Assembly: GCF_010723735.1 (NCBI RefSeq)
Contig: NZ_BLLB01000002.1
Location: 3,286,001 to 3,350,000, forward strand
Reading direction: 5' to 3'
Source of the DNA: Mycolicibacterium hippocampi
GTDB lineage: Bacteria > Actinomycetota > Actinomycetes > Mycobacteriales > Mycobacteriaceae
Length of the DNA stretch: 64,000 nucleotides
The notes beneath the pieces were generated by a model that was given only the letters and a program-made list of their open reading frames with translations, had not been told where the DNA came from and did no database searches. The translations under genes and the position numbers were made by a program. Below, piece by piece: positions 45,216 through 56,613 of this stretch (within the stretch, counting starts at the first letter, position 1; each line of letters opens with the position of its first letter).

Positions 45216-45842
45216 CTAGACCAGCTCGACGAGGCCGGTCGTGGACCGTCGCCACCGGTTGCCGCTGGCGTCGGTGAACTGCACCTTGGCGACGACATGC
45301 GAAGGGGAAACGTTCGGGTTGCTGTAGTTCCCCTCGCCATCGAGACCGCCACCCGCGAGTAGCTCCTCTGCGGTGACGTTCTCCGGTGGAAAAGAGACGG
45401 GGAGTCCCCCAGGCGCACGTTCAGGCTTGACTATTGGGACCACTGCACCCGGCAGGCCGACGAGTGTCATACTCTGCGCCCCTGGCCCCCCAACGTATTC
45501 TGCCGACTCCAGCGCCACATCCAGAATTGGCTGCTGTCCGTTGTCCTCGACGTGGACGATGAAGTAAGGGGGGTTGTTGTGTTGCCCTGGATACGGCCCA
45601 TCCACCTCTAGTAAGACCAGACGCGCCTGGGCGCGGTCGGTGGCGAGCTGTTCGGCCTGCCGGTCAGTGCGGGCGCGGGTGGCGATAAACAGCGCCGCGA
45701 ACGTGGCACCCACCGTAGCGATAGCCGACAGCGAGGCAGTCCACCCCGCGCCCGTATCGAACCGCTGGAGGATGAACGCGCCCACGCCTATCCCGACGAC
45801 CCATAGGACGGCCTTCGCGCCCGAGAACACCAGTCTGTGCAC
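45216..45842 (-). CDS. Hypothetical protein with two N-terminal membrane helices and a soluble domain
   Basis: 208 residues. Helices at about 7-25 and 38-55 (AVLWVVGIGVGAFILQ and ATVGATFAALFIATR), then a coiled segment and a beta-rich domain of about 130 residues (RLVLLEVDGPYPG, DGEGNYSNPN). Not recognised. The layout is shared with the 45983-46513 protein: membrane anchor, short charged helix, beta-rich domain with FxLRNVG- or FIVHVEDNG-type strands. Confidence 0.6.
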   Translation of the reverse strand: MHRLVFSGAKAVLWVVGIGVGAFILQRFDTGAGWTASLSAIATVGATFAALFIATRARTDRQAEQLATDRAQARLVLLEVDGPYPGQHNNPPYFIVHVEDNGQQPILDVALESAEYVGGPGAQSMTLVGLPGAVVPIVKPERAPGGLPVSFPPENVTAEELLAGGGLDGEGNYSNPNVSPSHVVAKVQFTDASGNRWRRSTTGLVELV

Positions 45843-45982
45843 GTACCGAGATTACGAACCCTATAGAACCAAGGCGACCGCGCCGCGCCGGGTGGCGAGG
45901 CTCTTGATGGCTTCGTACTTGAGGAGCAGGCCCACAGCTTCATTTCAGAGGTTGTGTCGGTGCGCAGCCATAGCATCGGAGC

Positions 45983-46513
45983 ATGGGCGACTGGGGTCTG
46001 GCGGTGATCGCGCTGAGTGTGTCTGTTGTGTCGGTAGTTGTCGCAGTGTGTTCTGTGGTCTACGCCCGCCGGTCGGCCAGTGCCTCGGTCCGGTCTGCGG
46101 ATGCAGCAACGCGGTCGGCGGACGTCGCCGAACAGGCTGAGATCCATCGACAACACGGCTGGCGCATCGAGGCCTCTGCGAATGACTCGGTCAAGTCATT
46201 TGCATTGCGTAACGTCGGCACGATCAACGCGCGCAACGTGACCCTTGAGGGAAACTTCTTTCAGGTGAGGTTCCGTCGGATTGATGAGTATGACGACGGA
46301 CCCGTGCACATAGCGGCTGGACAGGCCCGACTGTTGGAGATGAGGCATTCTTTCAGCCGCAGCGGCGGCGAGGTTCACATCACCTGGATACCTGATCTGC
46401 CAGATGCAGAGCCGATGACGTGGACTGAGGTGCCACCGGCGGCCCCCGCTGCTGAGCGTCCACGCGCAATACGAGCGCGGCGAGATCTGCCTGGTCCCCC
46501 TCGGGTTCAGTAA
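45983..46513 (+). CDS. Hypothetical membrane-anchored protein
   Basis: 176 residues. One membrane helix (LAVIALSVSVVSVVVAVCSV), an amphipathic charged helix (ASASVRSADAATRSADVAEQ), then a beta-rich domain with FALRNVGTINARNV. Organisation resembles the 45216-45842 protein. It is the last gene before the right end of the element. No family identified. Confidence 0.55.
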   Translation: MGDWGLAVIALSVSVVSVVVAVCSVVYARRSASASVRSADAATRSADVAEQAEIHRQHGWRIEASANDSVKSFALRNVGTINARNVTLEGNFFQVRFRRIDEYDDGPVHIAAGQARLLEMRHSFSRSGGEVHITWIPDLPDAEPMTWTEVPPAAPAAERPRAIRARRDLPGPPRVQ

Positions 46514-46643
46514 ATGGCCGCCCCCGCCGGTACACGCATCAAGCCGACCGACTCGATCTCGCTCAGGTCGAAGATATCTCGCGCTCTTGGGTCAACGCCG
46601 ACCAGCATCGCAGCAGTACAAGCGCACCGCTTGCTCGCCTCTA

Positions 46644-46700
46644 ATCGCCAAGTATGTCGAGCGGCTGCTGGGCGCCCGGGATGGCAATCCCAGCGGGTAG
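46644..46700 (+). other. ribE: attR and displaced native 3' end of ribE
   Basis: 57 bp, exactly the same length as the ribE tail at 31550-31606, encoding IAKYVERLLGARDGNPSG and ending in TAG. It has no start or upstream ribE sequence, so it is a fragment. It is more GC-rich than the left copy, as expected for the original host end. The 383-bp region 46514-46896 holds this site and the hairpin at 46860, with no other gene I can support. Confidence 0.8.
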
Positions 46701-46859
46701 ACCTCCCGCAAGACATCCCGGCAAGCGGATCGAGCTCCTCGCGGGCACCGTCCGCAACGCCACTGAGTGCGCACCTGTCACACTTTGCTCGTTTCGCAAC
46801 ACGCCGAATGTAGCAACGCGTCAGAAAGCCTCGCCAATCAATTGACGATGACGTAATCT

Positions 46860-46888
46860 CCTTGCCTGGCGGGGGTGACCAGGCAAGG
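46860..46888 (+). promoter_or_regulatory. Hairpin covering the ribosome binding site of the Ig-repeat protein gene
   Basis: CCTTGCCTGG (46860-46869) and CCAGGCAAGG (46879-46888) form a perfect 10-bp stem with a 9-base loop. AAGGAG at 46885-46890 lies in the 3' arm and is 6 nt before the GTG at 46897. In mRNA this would hide the ribosome binding site, so translation may be regulated by melting or a bound factor. Confidence 0.5.
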
Positions 46889-46896
46889 AGTTCGTT

Positions 46897-49257
46897 GTGG
46901 CCAAGCATCGTAAGGTCTCAGCTAAGCAAAACAATCAGGCTAAGCGCTTAGCGGTCGTTGCGTTTCTGGGTCTGGTGGTCGCCTCGCCCGGGCTCGCGGT
47001 CGCGTCCGCCGAAGCCACCGAAGGCGCGTCTGCGTCGTCCGGTGCCGATTCCGGCACGAAGCCCGATGCGGGTCCGAAGGCTGATCGGGACGCTGAGGGC
47101 GACGATGCAGGCGGTGAAGATGCAGGCGGTGAAGATGCAGGCGTCGACCAGGACGTCGACGGTGACGAGGACGTCGACGGTGACGAGGACGTCGACGGTG
47201 ACGAGGACGCCGACGGTGACGAGGACGAGGACGACACCGATGAGGCCGACGAACCAACCGATCCGGAATCCGCCGGAGAGGAGACGGTCGACGGGGACGA
47301 CACCGATCCCGAGCCGACACCGGATCCCGAGACTGCCACCCAGACGGCCGCGCTGAGAAGTAACGACCCGAGCCTGGTGGCGGACGAGCAAACCGCGTCG
47401 ACCTCCGTCGTCATCGAGCCGGAAGCGAAGACTCCAGATAGTGATGAGCCTGCGGCGGAGGCGCCGAGCACGCTGATGGTCACCACTGCCGATGTGCCTG
47501 CAGAAGAGGACACGAAGTCGCCGTGGGACTTCCTGCCCGAGTATCCGGAGATCGCGGGCGTCACCAAGACCGAGGTGGCCGCTGTCGTCTTCATCGCCGC
47601 GGCGGCCGCCACCGTGGTGTCCATTCCGATCGCGCCGCTGTTGACGATCCCGCTGCTGCTCGTCACCGTTGCCGCCTGGACACGGTTCGAGGAGCTCGGC
47701 ACCAACCATCACGCACCCACCGCAGAGGTGGTCGGCACCGTCCGGGCTCTCGGCCTGGTCACCGGCACGCTGATCGGCGACGACGAAGACGGTGACCCGG
47801 TCAACATCACCTTGGCGACCGGGCCGGCGAACGGCAACGTGGAGATCATCGGCAGCCCGTTGCTGGGGGGCTTCCAGTACCTCTACACCGCGAACAACCC
47901 GCTCACCCTCGGGGAGATCGACGACTCGTTCACCATCACGATCGACGACAAGGGAGGCTGGCGCAACCACCCGCTGGGGATGCACACGGTCACGATGACG
48001 ATCGACGTGAAGTCGGGTGCGGTGATCAACAGCTTCCCGGTTTTCACCCAGCAGGCGACCATCGTCAGCGTCGACCCCGACACCCAGCAGATGCAGGGCA
48101 CCTTCGCTGCCACCGATCCTGACGGCACGCCGCTGACGTTCACCGGTCTCGCCGTGTCGTCGCTGTTGGGGACGACCGTCCAGGTCAGCTCCGACGAGGA
48201 CGGCAACGGCACCTTCACCTACACCCCGTCGGATGCCGCCATTCAGGCTGCGGCGCTCGACATACTCGGCGTCGGCGATCTGATCACGATCACCGCAACC
48301 GATGCCAACGGCGGCTTCGCGATCAGCACGGTCACCGTTCACCTCGTCCCCCCGAACAGCCCGCCCCTCGTCGTCCCCGTCGGGACGGCGATCCCCGACA
48401 TCGTCAGCGGAGTCGCAACCGGATCCGTGCTCGGCACCGATCCCGACGGCGACGACCTGCACTACAGCGTGACCGGGTACGGGGGAGGCCAGTCGGCCAT
48501 CCTCGGCAGCGGCAGCATGGTGGTCGTCGACTCCGACGGCAAGTGGACCTACATCCCGTCGCTGGACGGTGGCGATCCGATCCTGGGGATCATCGACGAC
48601 AGCTTCAGGATCTATGTGACCGACGGCCGCGGCGGAGAAGCCTCCACCCTCATCGGCCTGATCACCCACGAGCTCAACATCGACTACGACAACACCGTCG
48701 TCAGCGGGGGAGTGACTGGTGGGCTGTCGATCCCGTCTGCGATGTCCGGTCTGCTCACCTACAGCCTGGGGGCAGGTGCCCCTGCAGGCGTCACCGTCAA
48801 CCCCGACGGCACGTACGCCTACACCGGCACCTCGCAGACGAGTTTCTCGATCGTGGGCACCAACACCGACGGTGCGTCGTTGACCGTGGCCAATGTCACA
48901 GTCACGCCCAACCAGGCGCCGACGCTGACCACCAAGGGTCTGAACATCACACTCACCCCCGGGAAGACCGAGGTCTGGACCGGCGTGACCGTCAATGACC
49001 CCGACGGTGACAGCCTGACCTGGACCTACTCTGCGTCGAACGGGTCCGTCAGCTTCTCCCTACCGGTCGACATCACCGACCCCATCAGCGGTTCCAGGAC
49101 CAGCAGTCGGACCGTGACCTACAAGTCGAACGGTGGCAGTGACGGCAGTGCTTGGCCGATCCAACTGCCCTCCAACGGCCCCTCTGACACGATCTACCTC
49201 ACGGTCACCGACTCGAAGGGGCTGTCGACGACGTTCACGCTGTCCTATCCGGCGTGA
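46897..49257 (+). CDS. Large secreted protein with acidic repeats and Ig/cadherin (VCBS-like) repeats
   Basis: 786 residues from GTG 46897. The N-terminal signal reads AVVAFLGLVVASPGLAVASA. Residues about 60-125 are Asp/Glu/Gly repeats encoded by 15- and 18-bp DNA repeats. After a hydrophobic stretch near 225-265 (AVVFIAAAAATVVSIPIAPLL) come about five beta-sandwich repeats with DPDGDxLxY motifs, the calcium-binding pattern of VCBS/cadherin-like domains (DPDGTPLTF, DPDGDDLHY, DPDGDSLTW). No sorting signal is seen. Likely a surface or wall-associated adhesin-type protein; acidic repeats may bind Ca2+. It lies between the displaced ribE tail and ribBA. Confidence 0.8.
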   Translation: MAKHRKVSAKQNNQAKRLAVVAFLGLVVASPGLAVASAEATEGASASSGADSGTKPDAGPKADRDAEGDDAGGEDAGGEDAGVDQDVDGDEDVDGDEDVDGDEDADGDEDEDDTDEADEPTDPESAGEETVDGDDTDPEPTPDPETATQTAALRSNDPSLVADEQTASTSVVIEPEAKTPDSDEPAAEAPSTLMVTTADVPAEEDTKSPWDFLPEYPEIAGVTKTEVAAVVFIAAAAATVVSIPIAPLLTIPLLLVTVAAWTRFEELGTNHHAPTAEVVGTVRALGLVTGTLIGDDEDGDPVNITLATGPANGNVEIIGSPLLGGFQYLYTANNPLTLGEIDDSFTITIDDKGGWRNHPLGMHTVTMTIDVKSGAVINSFPVFTQQATIVSVDPDTQQMQGTFAATDPDGTPLTFTGLAVSSLLGTTVQVSSDEDGNGTFTYTPSDAAIQAAALDILGVGDLITITATDANGGFAISTVTVHLVPPNSPPLVVPVGTAIPDIVSGVATGSVLGTDPDGDDLHYSVTGYGGGQSAILGSGSMVVVDSDGKWTYIPSLDGGDPILGIIDDSFRIYVTDGRGGEASTLIGLITHELNIDYDNTVVSGGVTGGLSIPSAMSGLLTYSLGAGAPAGVTVNPDGTYAYTGTSQTSFSIVGTNTDGASLTVANVTVTPNQAPTLTTKGLNITLTPGKTEVWTGVTVNDPDGDSLTWTYSASNGSVSFSLPVDITDPISGSRTSSRTVTYKSNGGSDGSAWPIQLPSNGPSDTIYLTVTDSKGLSTTFTLSYPA
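47153..47224. repeat. 18-bp coding tandem repeats (acidic tract)
   Basis: Four head-to-tail copies of GACGTCGACGGTGACGAG (the last with one change) encode Asp-Val-Asp-Gly-Asp-Glu; a 15-bp GAAGATGCAGGCGGT repeat precedes them at about 47104-47142. Copy number may vary between strains. Confidence 0.85.
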
Positions 49258-49371
49258 GGGGCCACTGTCCCCGTTCCATCGTCACCCAAACCGCCGGGCA
49301 ATAACCGGTCTCCACTTGTGGTTCATACTGAGAGGCACTGACGACAGGGTTCCGCGCCGGGACCGGCAAGG

Positions 49372-51601
<2,230 letters not shown>

Positions 51602-51621
<20 letters not shown>

Positions 51622-53548
51622 CCACGCCCTCGCGACGCGGGTCGGCGCCACCGATCCAGCCGGACGTGCCGCGGACGAGGGCGGACAGCCCGCTGGACTG
51701 ATCGCCGACGTCCACCTGGTGGCCGAGTTCGCGCAGCCCGCGTACCAACGGATCGTGGTCACCGTCGTCCGAGGCGTCGATCGACGGGTGCTCGCCGCCG
51801 ACGTTCGTCTTCGGGGAGTTGGCCGCGCCGAAGTCGACCGAGGAGACCGCCTGCTGCGGATCCAGGCCCCAGTCCAGGATGCCCACAACGGTTTTCACGA
51901 CGAACTGGATGATCGTAGCCCCGCCGGGCGAGCCGGTGACGGCGTACAGCCGACCGCGGGCACCGGCGGCGCCCGGTTCGAAGATCAGTGTCGGCGCCAT
52001 CGTGCTGCGGGGGCGTTTGCCCGGCTGCAGGCGGTTGGCCACCGGCACCCCGTCCGGGCCGACCGGCTCTGCGGAGAAATCGGTCAGCTGGTTGTTCAGC
52101 AGGAATCCGTCGACCATGTGGAACGCGCCGAACGCCGACTCGATGGTCGTCGTGAACGACGCCGCATTGCCCTGCCGGTCGACCACGCTGATGTGGCTGG
52201 TGCCGTGCTCCGGCGGTGCCGGCACGGGGGCGATGGGGGGCCCGAACTCGCCAGGCTGCGCCGTGCCCATCGTGCGGTCCGGCGAGATCAGCGCCGCGCG
52301 TCCCACCAGGTAGTCGCTGCCCAGCAACGTGGCGGGGGACCCTCCGGGAAGCGGCACGAAGTCCGTGTCGGCGACATAGCGGTCCCGGTCGGCGTAGGCG
52401 AGTCGCTCGGCTTCGGAGATCAGGTGCACGCCCATCACAGTGGGCCGGCCACCGTTGAGGTCGACGTCGGTTGGTTTGTGCTGGTCCATCGGGAAGTGCT
52501 CGAGCATCCCCAGGGTCGCGGCAACGGCGATGCCGCCGGAGGACGGGGGCGGCATGCCGCAGATCTGTTTGCCTCGGTAGCCCGTGCACAGCGGTTCGCG
52601 CATCTTCGTTCGGTAACCGGCCAGATCCTCGACGGTGATCAGGCCCGGGGTGCGTCCCCCCGAGGTGTCGGCCACCGCGGCGACGATGTTGCGGGCGATC
52701 TCGCCGGTGTAGAACGCTTCCGGGTCGGAGGCGATGGCGCCCAACGTTTTTGCATACGCCGGATTGGTCAGGACGCTCTGCGCGGATTTCGGGGAGCCGT
52801 CGGGTTCCAGGAAGTACGCTGCGGCGTCCGCGTCGAGCCGCAGCTGCGGTGCGGCATCGGCGATGGCGGCCGCGAGCCGGGGGCTGATGTCGAAGCCGTC
52901 GTCGGCCAGCGCCACGGCGGGAGTGAACAGGTCGCGCCACGGTGTCTCGCCGTGTTCGGCATGCACGTCGGCCAACATCCGCACGACGCCGGGCACGCCG
53001 ATGGAGCGGCCGGAGGCGCGGGTATCAGGTTGCGGGTCCGTCTTGTCGGCTTCGGAGACCCACCGCAGATAGTTCTCGGTCGCCGCGGCCGGGGCCACCT
53101 CACGTCCGTCATAGGCCTGCACGGCACCACCGGCGGCGTCGTAGTAGAGCAGGAACCCGCCCCCGCCGAGTCCTGAGGACTGCGGTTCGACCAGCCCGAG
53201 GACCGCTTGCGCGGTGACGATCGCATCCGCGGCGGTGCCGCCGTCCCGCAGCACCTGACACGCGGCCTGCGTGGCGAGCGGGTTCGCGGTGGCCACCGCG
53301 AAGCCGGTGGCGGCGACGGTGGTCATGTCCGTGCGGTATCCCGTGGCGGTCTCGGGTGCTGCCGTGGTGTCCCGGTTGCCGGGCTCCGTCGACGACTCCG
53401 CCCGCGGTGCCGGGGTGCCGTTGGCGACGATGTCACACGGACCTGCCGGGGGCGGGGCGGCGCTCTGGTCGCCTGCGCATCCGGCAAGCACCAGCACCAC
53501 CGCCAGCAGCGGCCACCCCACCCGTCGCGCGGACCAGAACCGCATCAT
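51602..53548 (-). CDS. ggt: Gamma-glutamyltransferase, lipoprotein
   Basis: 648 residues. Lipoprotein signal with lipobox LAGC. N-terminal nucleophile hydrolase fold with GGGGFLLYY, ending in the autoprocessing Thr of [10 protein letters not shown] (about residue 440), which starts the small subunit; SPGGATIIQ and GDGDHD-type segments follow. Cleaves and transfers gamma-glutamyl groups of glutathione or poly-glutamate outside the membrane. Divergent from uvrC. Confidence 0.93.
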
Positions 53549-53585
53549 TCGACGGTAGTCGATCGGCCGCGTCGGGACACCGCAG

Positions 53586-53591
53586 TAACCT
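53586..53591 (+). promoter_or_regulatory. Predicted -10 box (TAACCT) for uvrC, leaderless
   Basis: TAACCT ends 7 nt before the GTG of uvrC at 53599, with no Shine-Dalgarno sequence. Confidence 0.4.
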
Positions 53592-53598
53592 GGGTTGC

Positions 53599-55635
53599 GT
53601 GCCCGATCCAGCGACGTACCGACCCGCTCCTGGATCGATTCCCGTCCAACCGGGTGTCTACAGGTTCCGGGATCCGCACGGCCGGGTCATCTATGTCGGC
53701 AAGGCCAAGAGCCTGCGCAGCCGGCTCAACTCCTATTTCGCCGACATCGGCGGCTTGGCTCCGCGCACCCGGCAGATGGTGCGCACCGCGGCGGGTGTCG
53801 AGTGGACGGTTGTCAACACCGAAGTGGAGGCGCTGCAACTCGAGTACAACTGGATCAAGGAGTTCGACCCGCGGTTCAACATCCGGTACCGCGACGACAA
53901 GTCCTATCCGGTGCTGGCGGTGACCCTCAACGAGGAGTATCCCCGGCTGATGGTCTACCGCGGCCCGCGGCGCAAGGGCGTGCGGTACTTCGGCCCGTAC
54001 TCGCACGCCTGGGCCATCCGCGAAACCCTGGACCTGCTCACCCGGGTGTTCCCGGCCCGTACCTGCTCGGCGGGAGTGTTCAAGCGGCACACCCAGATTG
54101 ACCGCCCATGTCTTCTCGGCTACATCGACAAGTGTTCGGCGCCGTGCATCGGCCGCGTCAGCGCGCAGGAGCACCGGCGGATCGTCCTGGACTTCTGCGA
54201 CTTCCTCGCGGGCAAAACCGACCGGTTGGTCCGTGAGATGGAACAGCAGATGAACGCCGCGGCCGCGGATCTGGACTTCGAGCGCGCCGCCAGGCTGCGC
54301 GACAACATCTCCGCGATGCGGCGGGCACTCGAGAAGCAGGCGGTGGTGTTGGGTGACGGCACCGACGCCGACGTCGTCGCGTTCGCCGACGACGAGTTGG
54401 AGGCGGCGGTCCAGGTGTTCCACGTGCGGGGCGGACGGGTCCGCGGGCAACGCGGATGGATCATCGAAAAGTCCGGGGAACCGGGCGAATCCACTCCGGA
54501 ATACCTGGTCGAACAATTCGTGACGCAGTTCTACGGAGACCAGGCCGAGCTCAGTGGTGCCGGCGCCGCCGGAACAGACGAAGCCACCAATCCGGTGCCG
54601 CGCCAGGTTCTGGTCCCGGTGCTGCCGGGCAACTCCGAGGAGCTGGAGACCTGGTTGTGTCAGCTGCGGGGGTCGCGGGTGTCGCTGCGGGTGCCGCAGC
54701 GCGGGGACAAACGGGCCCTGGCCGAGACGGTGCGGCGCAACGCGCAGGACGCGCTGGCGCAGCACAAACTCAAGCGTGCCGGTGACTTCACCGCGAGAAG
54801 TGCTGCGCTGCAGAGCATTCAGGAAGCTCTCGGTCTGGAAGACGCGCCGTTGCGCATCGAGTGTGTCGACATCAGCCACGTACAGGGCACCGACGTGGTC
54901 GCGTCGCTGGTGGTGTTCGAGGACGGGCTGCCCCGCAAATCCGACTACCGGCACTACGCGATCCGCGACGCCGCAGGCGATGGCCGGTCCGACGACGTGG
55001 CCTCGATCGCCGAGGTGACCCGCCGGCGGTTCCACCGTCATCTGCGTGATGTCCAGGAGCGCGCCGACGATCAGCTGGAAAACGATCCTCGCACGAGCGC
55101 CCGTCCGTCCAGGTTCGCGTACCCGCCGAACCTTTTTGTCGTCGACGGTGGTGCCCCCCAGGTGAACGCGGCCGCCGCAGTTCTCGAAGAGTTGGGCATC
55201 ACAGACGTCGCGGTGATCGGGTTGGCGAAGCGGCTGGAGGAGGTGTGGGTGCCGTCCCACGACGCATCACCGCAGGAGCCCGTCATCTTCTCCCGCAACA
55301 GCGACGGGCTGTATCTGCTGCAACGGGTGCGTGACGAAGCCCACCGGTTCGCGATCACCTACCACCGCAGCAAGCGGTCCAAGCGGATGACGGCCTCGGC
55401 GCTGGATTCGGTGCGGGGTCTGGGTCAGCACCGCCGGAAGGCGCTGGTCACCCATTTCGGGTCGCTTGCCAGGCTGAAACAGGCGAGCGTCGAGGAGATC
55501 ACCGCGGTCCCGGGCATCGGTGAGACAACAGCGCGGGCGGTGCTGGACGCGCTGGGCGGGGTCGGCCCGGAGGCCGTTTCGGAGGCGCCCGCGGCGGTTA
55601 TCGGCAATGATCAGGACAGCAGGGCATCGGGATGA
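53599..55635 (+). CDS. uvrC: Excinuclease ABC subunit C
   Basis: 678 residues from GTG 53599. GIY-YIG nuclease domain at the N-terminus ([20 protein letters not shown]). A central UVR domain follows ([23 protein letters not shown]). The UvrC RNase H-like region has [16 protein letters not shown] and [13 protein letters not shown], and helix-hairpin-helix DNA binding lies at the end. Makes the 3' and 5' incisions in nucleotide excision repair. Overlaps rapZ by 4 bp. Confidence 0.97.
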   Translation: MPDPATYRPAPGSIPVQPGVYRFRDPHGRVIYVGKAKSLRSRLNSYFADIGGLAPRTRQMVRTAAGVEWTVVNTEVEALQLEYNWIKEFDPRFNIRYRDDKSYPVLAVTLNEEYPRLMVYRGPRRKGVRYFGPYSHAWAIRETLDLLTRVFPARTCSAGVFKRHTQIDRPCLLGYIDKCSAPCIGRVSAQEHRRIVLDFCDFLAGKTDRLVREMEQQMNAAAADLDFERAARLRDNISAMRRALEKQAVVLGDGTDADVVAFADDELEAAVQVFHVRGGRVRGQRGWIIEKSGEPGESTPEYLVEQFVTQFYGDQAELSGAGAAGTDEATNPVPRQVLVPVLPGNSEELETWLCQLRGSRVSLRVPQRGDKRALAETVRRNAQDALAQHKLKRAGDFTARSAALQSIQEALGLEDAPLRIECVDISHVQGTDVVASLVVFEDGLPRKSDYRHYAIRDAAGDGRSDDVASIAEVTRRRFHRHLRDVQERADDQLENDPRTSARPSRFAYPPNLFVVDGGAPQVNAAAAVLEELGITDVAVIGLAKRLEEVWVPSHDASPQEPVIFSRNSDGLYLLQRVRDEAHRFAITYHRSKRSKRMTASALDSVRGLGQHRRKALVTHFGSLARLKQASVEEITAVPGIGETTARAVLDALGGVGPEAVSEAPAAVIGNDQDSRASG

Positions 55636-56555
55636 CAGAGCAGGGAATGCACGAGGAACTGCATGACGGCGGCAACCCGGAAGACGCCGAGCCGGGTATC
55701 GACGTGGTGCTCGTCACGGGCCTCTCGGGCGCCGGTCGGGGCACTGCGGCAAAGGTGCTCGAGGATCTCGGCTGGTACGTCGCCGACAACCTGCCGCCCG
55801 AACTGATCGCGCGGATGGTCGAGCTGGGGCTGGCCGCGGGATCGCGCATCACCCAGCTCGCCGTGGTGATGGATGTGCGGTCGCGGGGCTTCACCGGCGA
55901 TCTCGACTGGGTGCGCTCCGACCTGGCGACCCGCAACATCACCCCGCGGGTGCTCTTCCTGGATTCCTCCGACGACATCCTGGTGCGCAGGTACGAGCAG
56001 AACCGCCGCAGTCATCCGTTGCAGGGCAACCAGACACTCGCCGAGGGCATCGCCGCGGAACGGTCGATGCTGGCTCCGGTGCGGGCCGCCGCCGACCTGG
56101 TGATCGACACCTCGGCGTTGTCGGTGCCCGCTCTGCGGGAGAGCATCGAACGCGCCTTCGGTGGCGAGACCGTCGACCACACCAACGTCACCGTGGAGTC
56201 CTTCGGCTACAAGTACGGCCTGCCCATGGACGCCGACACCGTGATGGACGTCCGGTTCCTGCCCAACCCGCACTGGGTCGACAACCTGCGGCCGCACTCC
56301 GGCCAGCACTCCGACGTCCGGGACTACGTACTTGGCCAACCCGGCGCCGTGGAGTTCCTCGACTCCTACCATCAGCTGTTGGACGTCGTGATCGACGGCT
56401 ACCGGCGGGAGGGGAAGCGCTACATGACCGTCGCCATCGGCTGTACCGGCGGCAAGCATCGCAGCGTGGCGATGGCCGAGGCGCTGGCAGCCCGGCTGGA
56501 GCGCGGCGCGGCGTTGACGGTGCGGGTACTGCACCGGGATCTGGGGCGCGAATGA
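55632..56555 (+). CDS. rapZ: RNase adapter/nucleotide-binding protein RapZ (YvcJ, Rv1421)
   Basis: 307 residues. The N-terminal P-loop kinase-like domain has GLSGAGRGT, with Arg36 at the position of the usual P-loop Lys. The C-terminal half has [10 protein letters not shown] and [13 protein letters not shown], the GlcN6P-binding region of RapZ proteins. In other bacteria it binds nucleotides or controls amino-sugar metabolism. Its TGA is the start of a 29-bp tandem repeat containing two tiny ORFs that lead into yvcK. Confidence 0.93.
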   Translation: MTEQGMHEELHDGGNPEDAEPGIDVVLVTGLSGAGRGTAAKVLEDLGWYVADNLPPELIARMVELGLAAGSRITQLAVVMDVRSRGFTGDLDWVRSDLATRNITPRVLFLDSSDDILVRRYEQNRRSHPLQGNQTLAEGIAAERSMLAPVRAAADLVIDTSALSVPALRESIERAFGGETVDHTNVTVESFGYKYGLPMDADTVMDVRFLPNPHWVDNLRPHSGQHSDVRDYVLGQPGAVEFLDSYHQLLDVVIDGYRREGKRYMTVAIGCTGGKHRSVAMAEALAARLERGAALTVRVLHRDLGRE

Positions 56556-56613
56556 GGTTCCCCGCACGCGAGGAGGACAGATGAGTTTCTCCGCACGCGA
56601 GGAGGACAGATGA
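56552..56613 (+). repeat. 29-bp tandem duplication creating two 10-codon minicistrons between rapZ and yvcK
   Basis: Unit 1 (56552-56580) and unit 2 (56581-56609) differ at two positions. Each begins ATGAG and ends with the ribosome binding site GAGGAGGACAG. Unit 1 encodes [10 protein letters not shown] and stops in unit 2; unit 2 encodes [10 protein letters not shown] and stops at the yvcK ATG. Every stop overlaps the next start (ATGA), making a chain rapZ, mini-1, mini-2, yvcK. Confidence 0.75.

Larger units (their letters stand above)
31550..46651. mobile_element. Integrated mobile element of about 15.1 kb in ribE (int + PrimPol-helicase + cargo)
   Basis: Boundaries are set by the paired ribE tails. 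A tyrosine integrase lies 58 nt inside the left end. Next come tiny overlapping ORFs, a primase-polymerase/helicase and an iteron-like array, then a cargo zone to the right end. No terminase, portal, capsid, tail, lysis, relaxase, FtsK/TraB or T4SS gene is visible, so it is neither a complete prophage nor a self-transmissible conjugative element. A phage satellite or a mobilizable replicating island is the best inference. The gene density of short hypothetical ORFs and the less GC-rich stretches differ from the flanking core genes. Confidence 0.8.

Noticed and set aside
31550..46651. Complete prophage or conjugative element
   Set aside because: No terminase, portal, capsid, tail, lysis, relaxase, coupling protein or secretion gene could be read in any frame of the insert.
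46507..46908. 133-codon minus-strand ORF across the right junction
   Set aside because: It crosses the displaced ribE tail and the hairpin, so it cannot be an ancestral gene; no ribosome binding site or motif.
47104..47224. Short regular repeats that might be taken for a CRISPR array
   Set aside because: The 15- and 18-bp units are head to tail without spacers and stay in frame in an acidic coding region, so they are coding repeats.
46948..48669. A long open frame of 573 codons on the minus strand opposite the Ig-repeat gene
   Set aside because: It is a high-GC shadow; the + strand frame has a signal peptide, clear repeats, a ribosome binding site and sensible codon use.
49258..49371. FMN riboswitch in front of ribBA
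   Set aside because: Only about 110 bp and no match to the conserved RFN core was seen.
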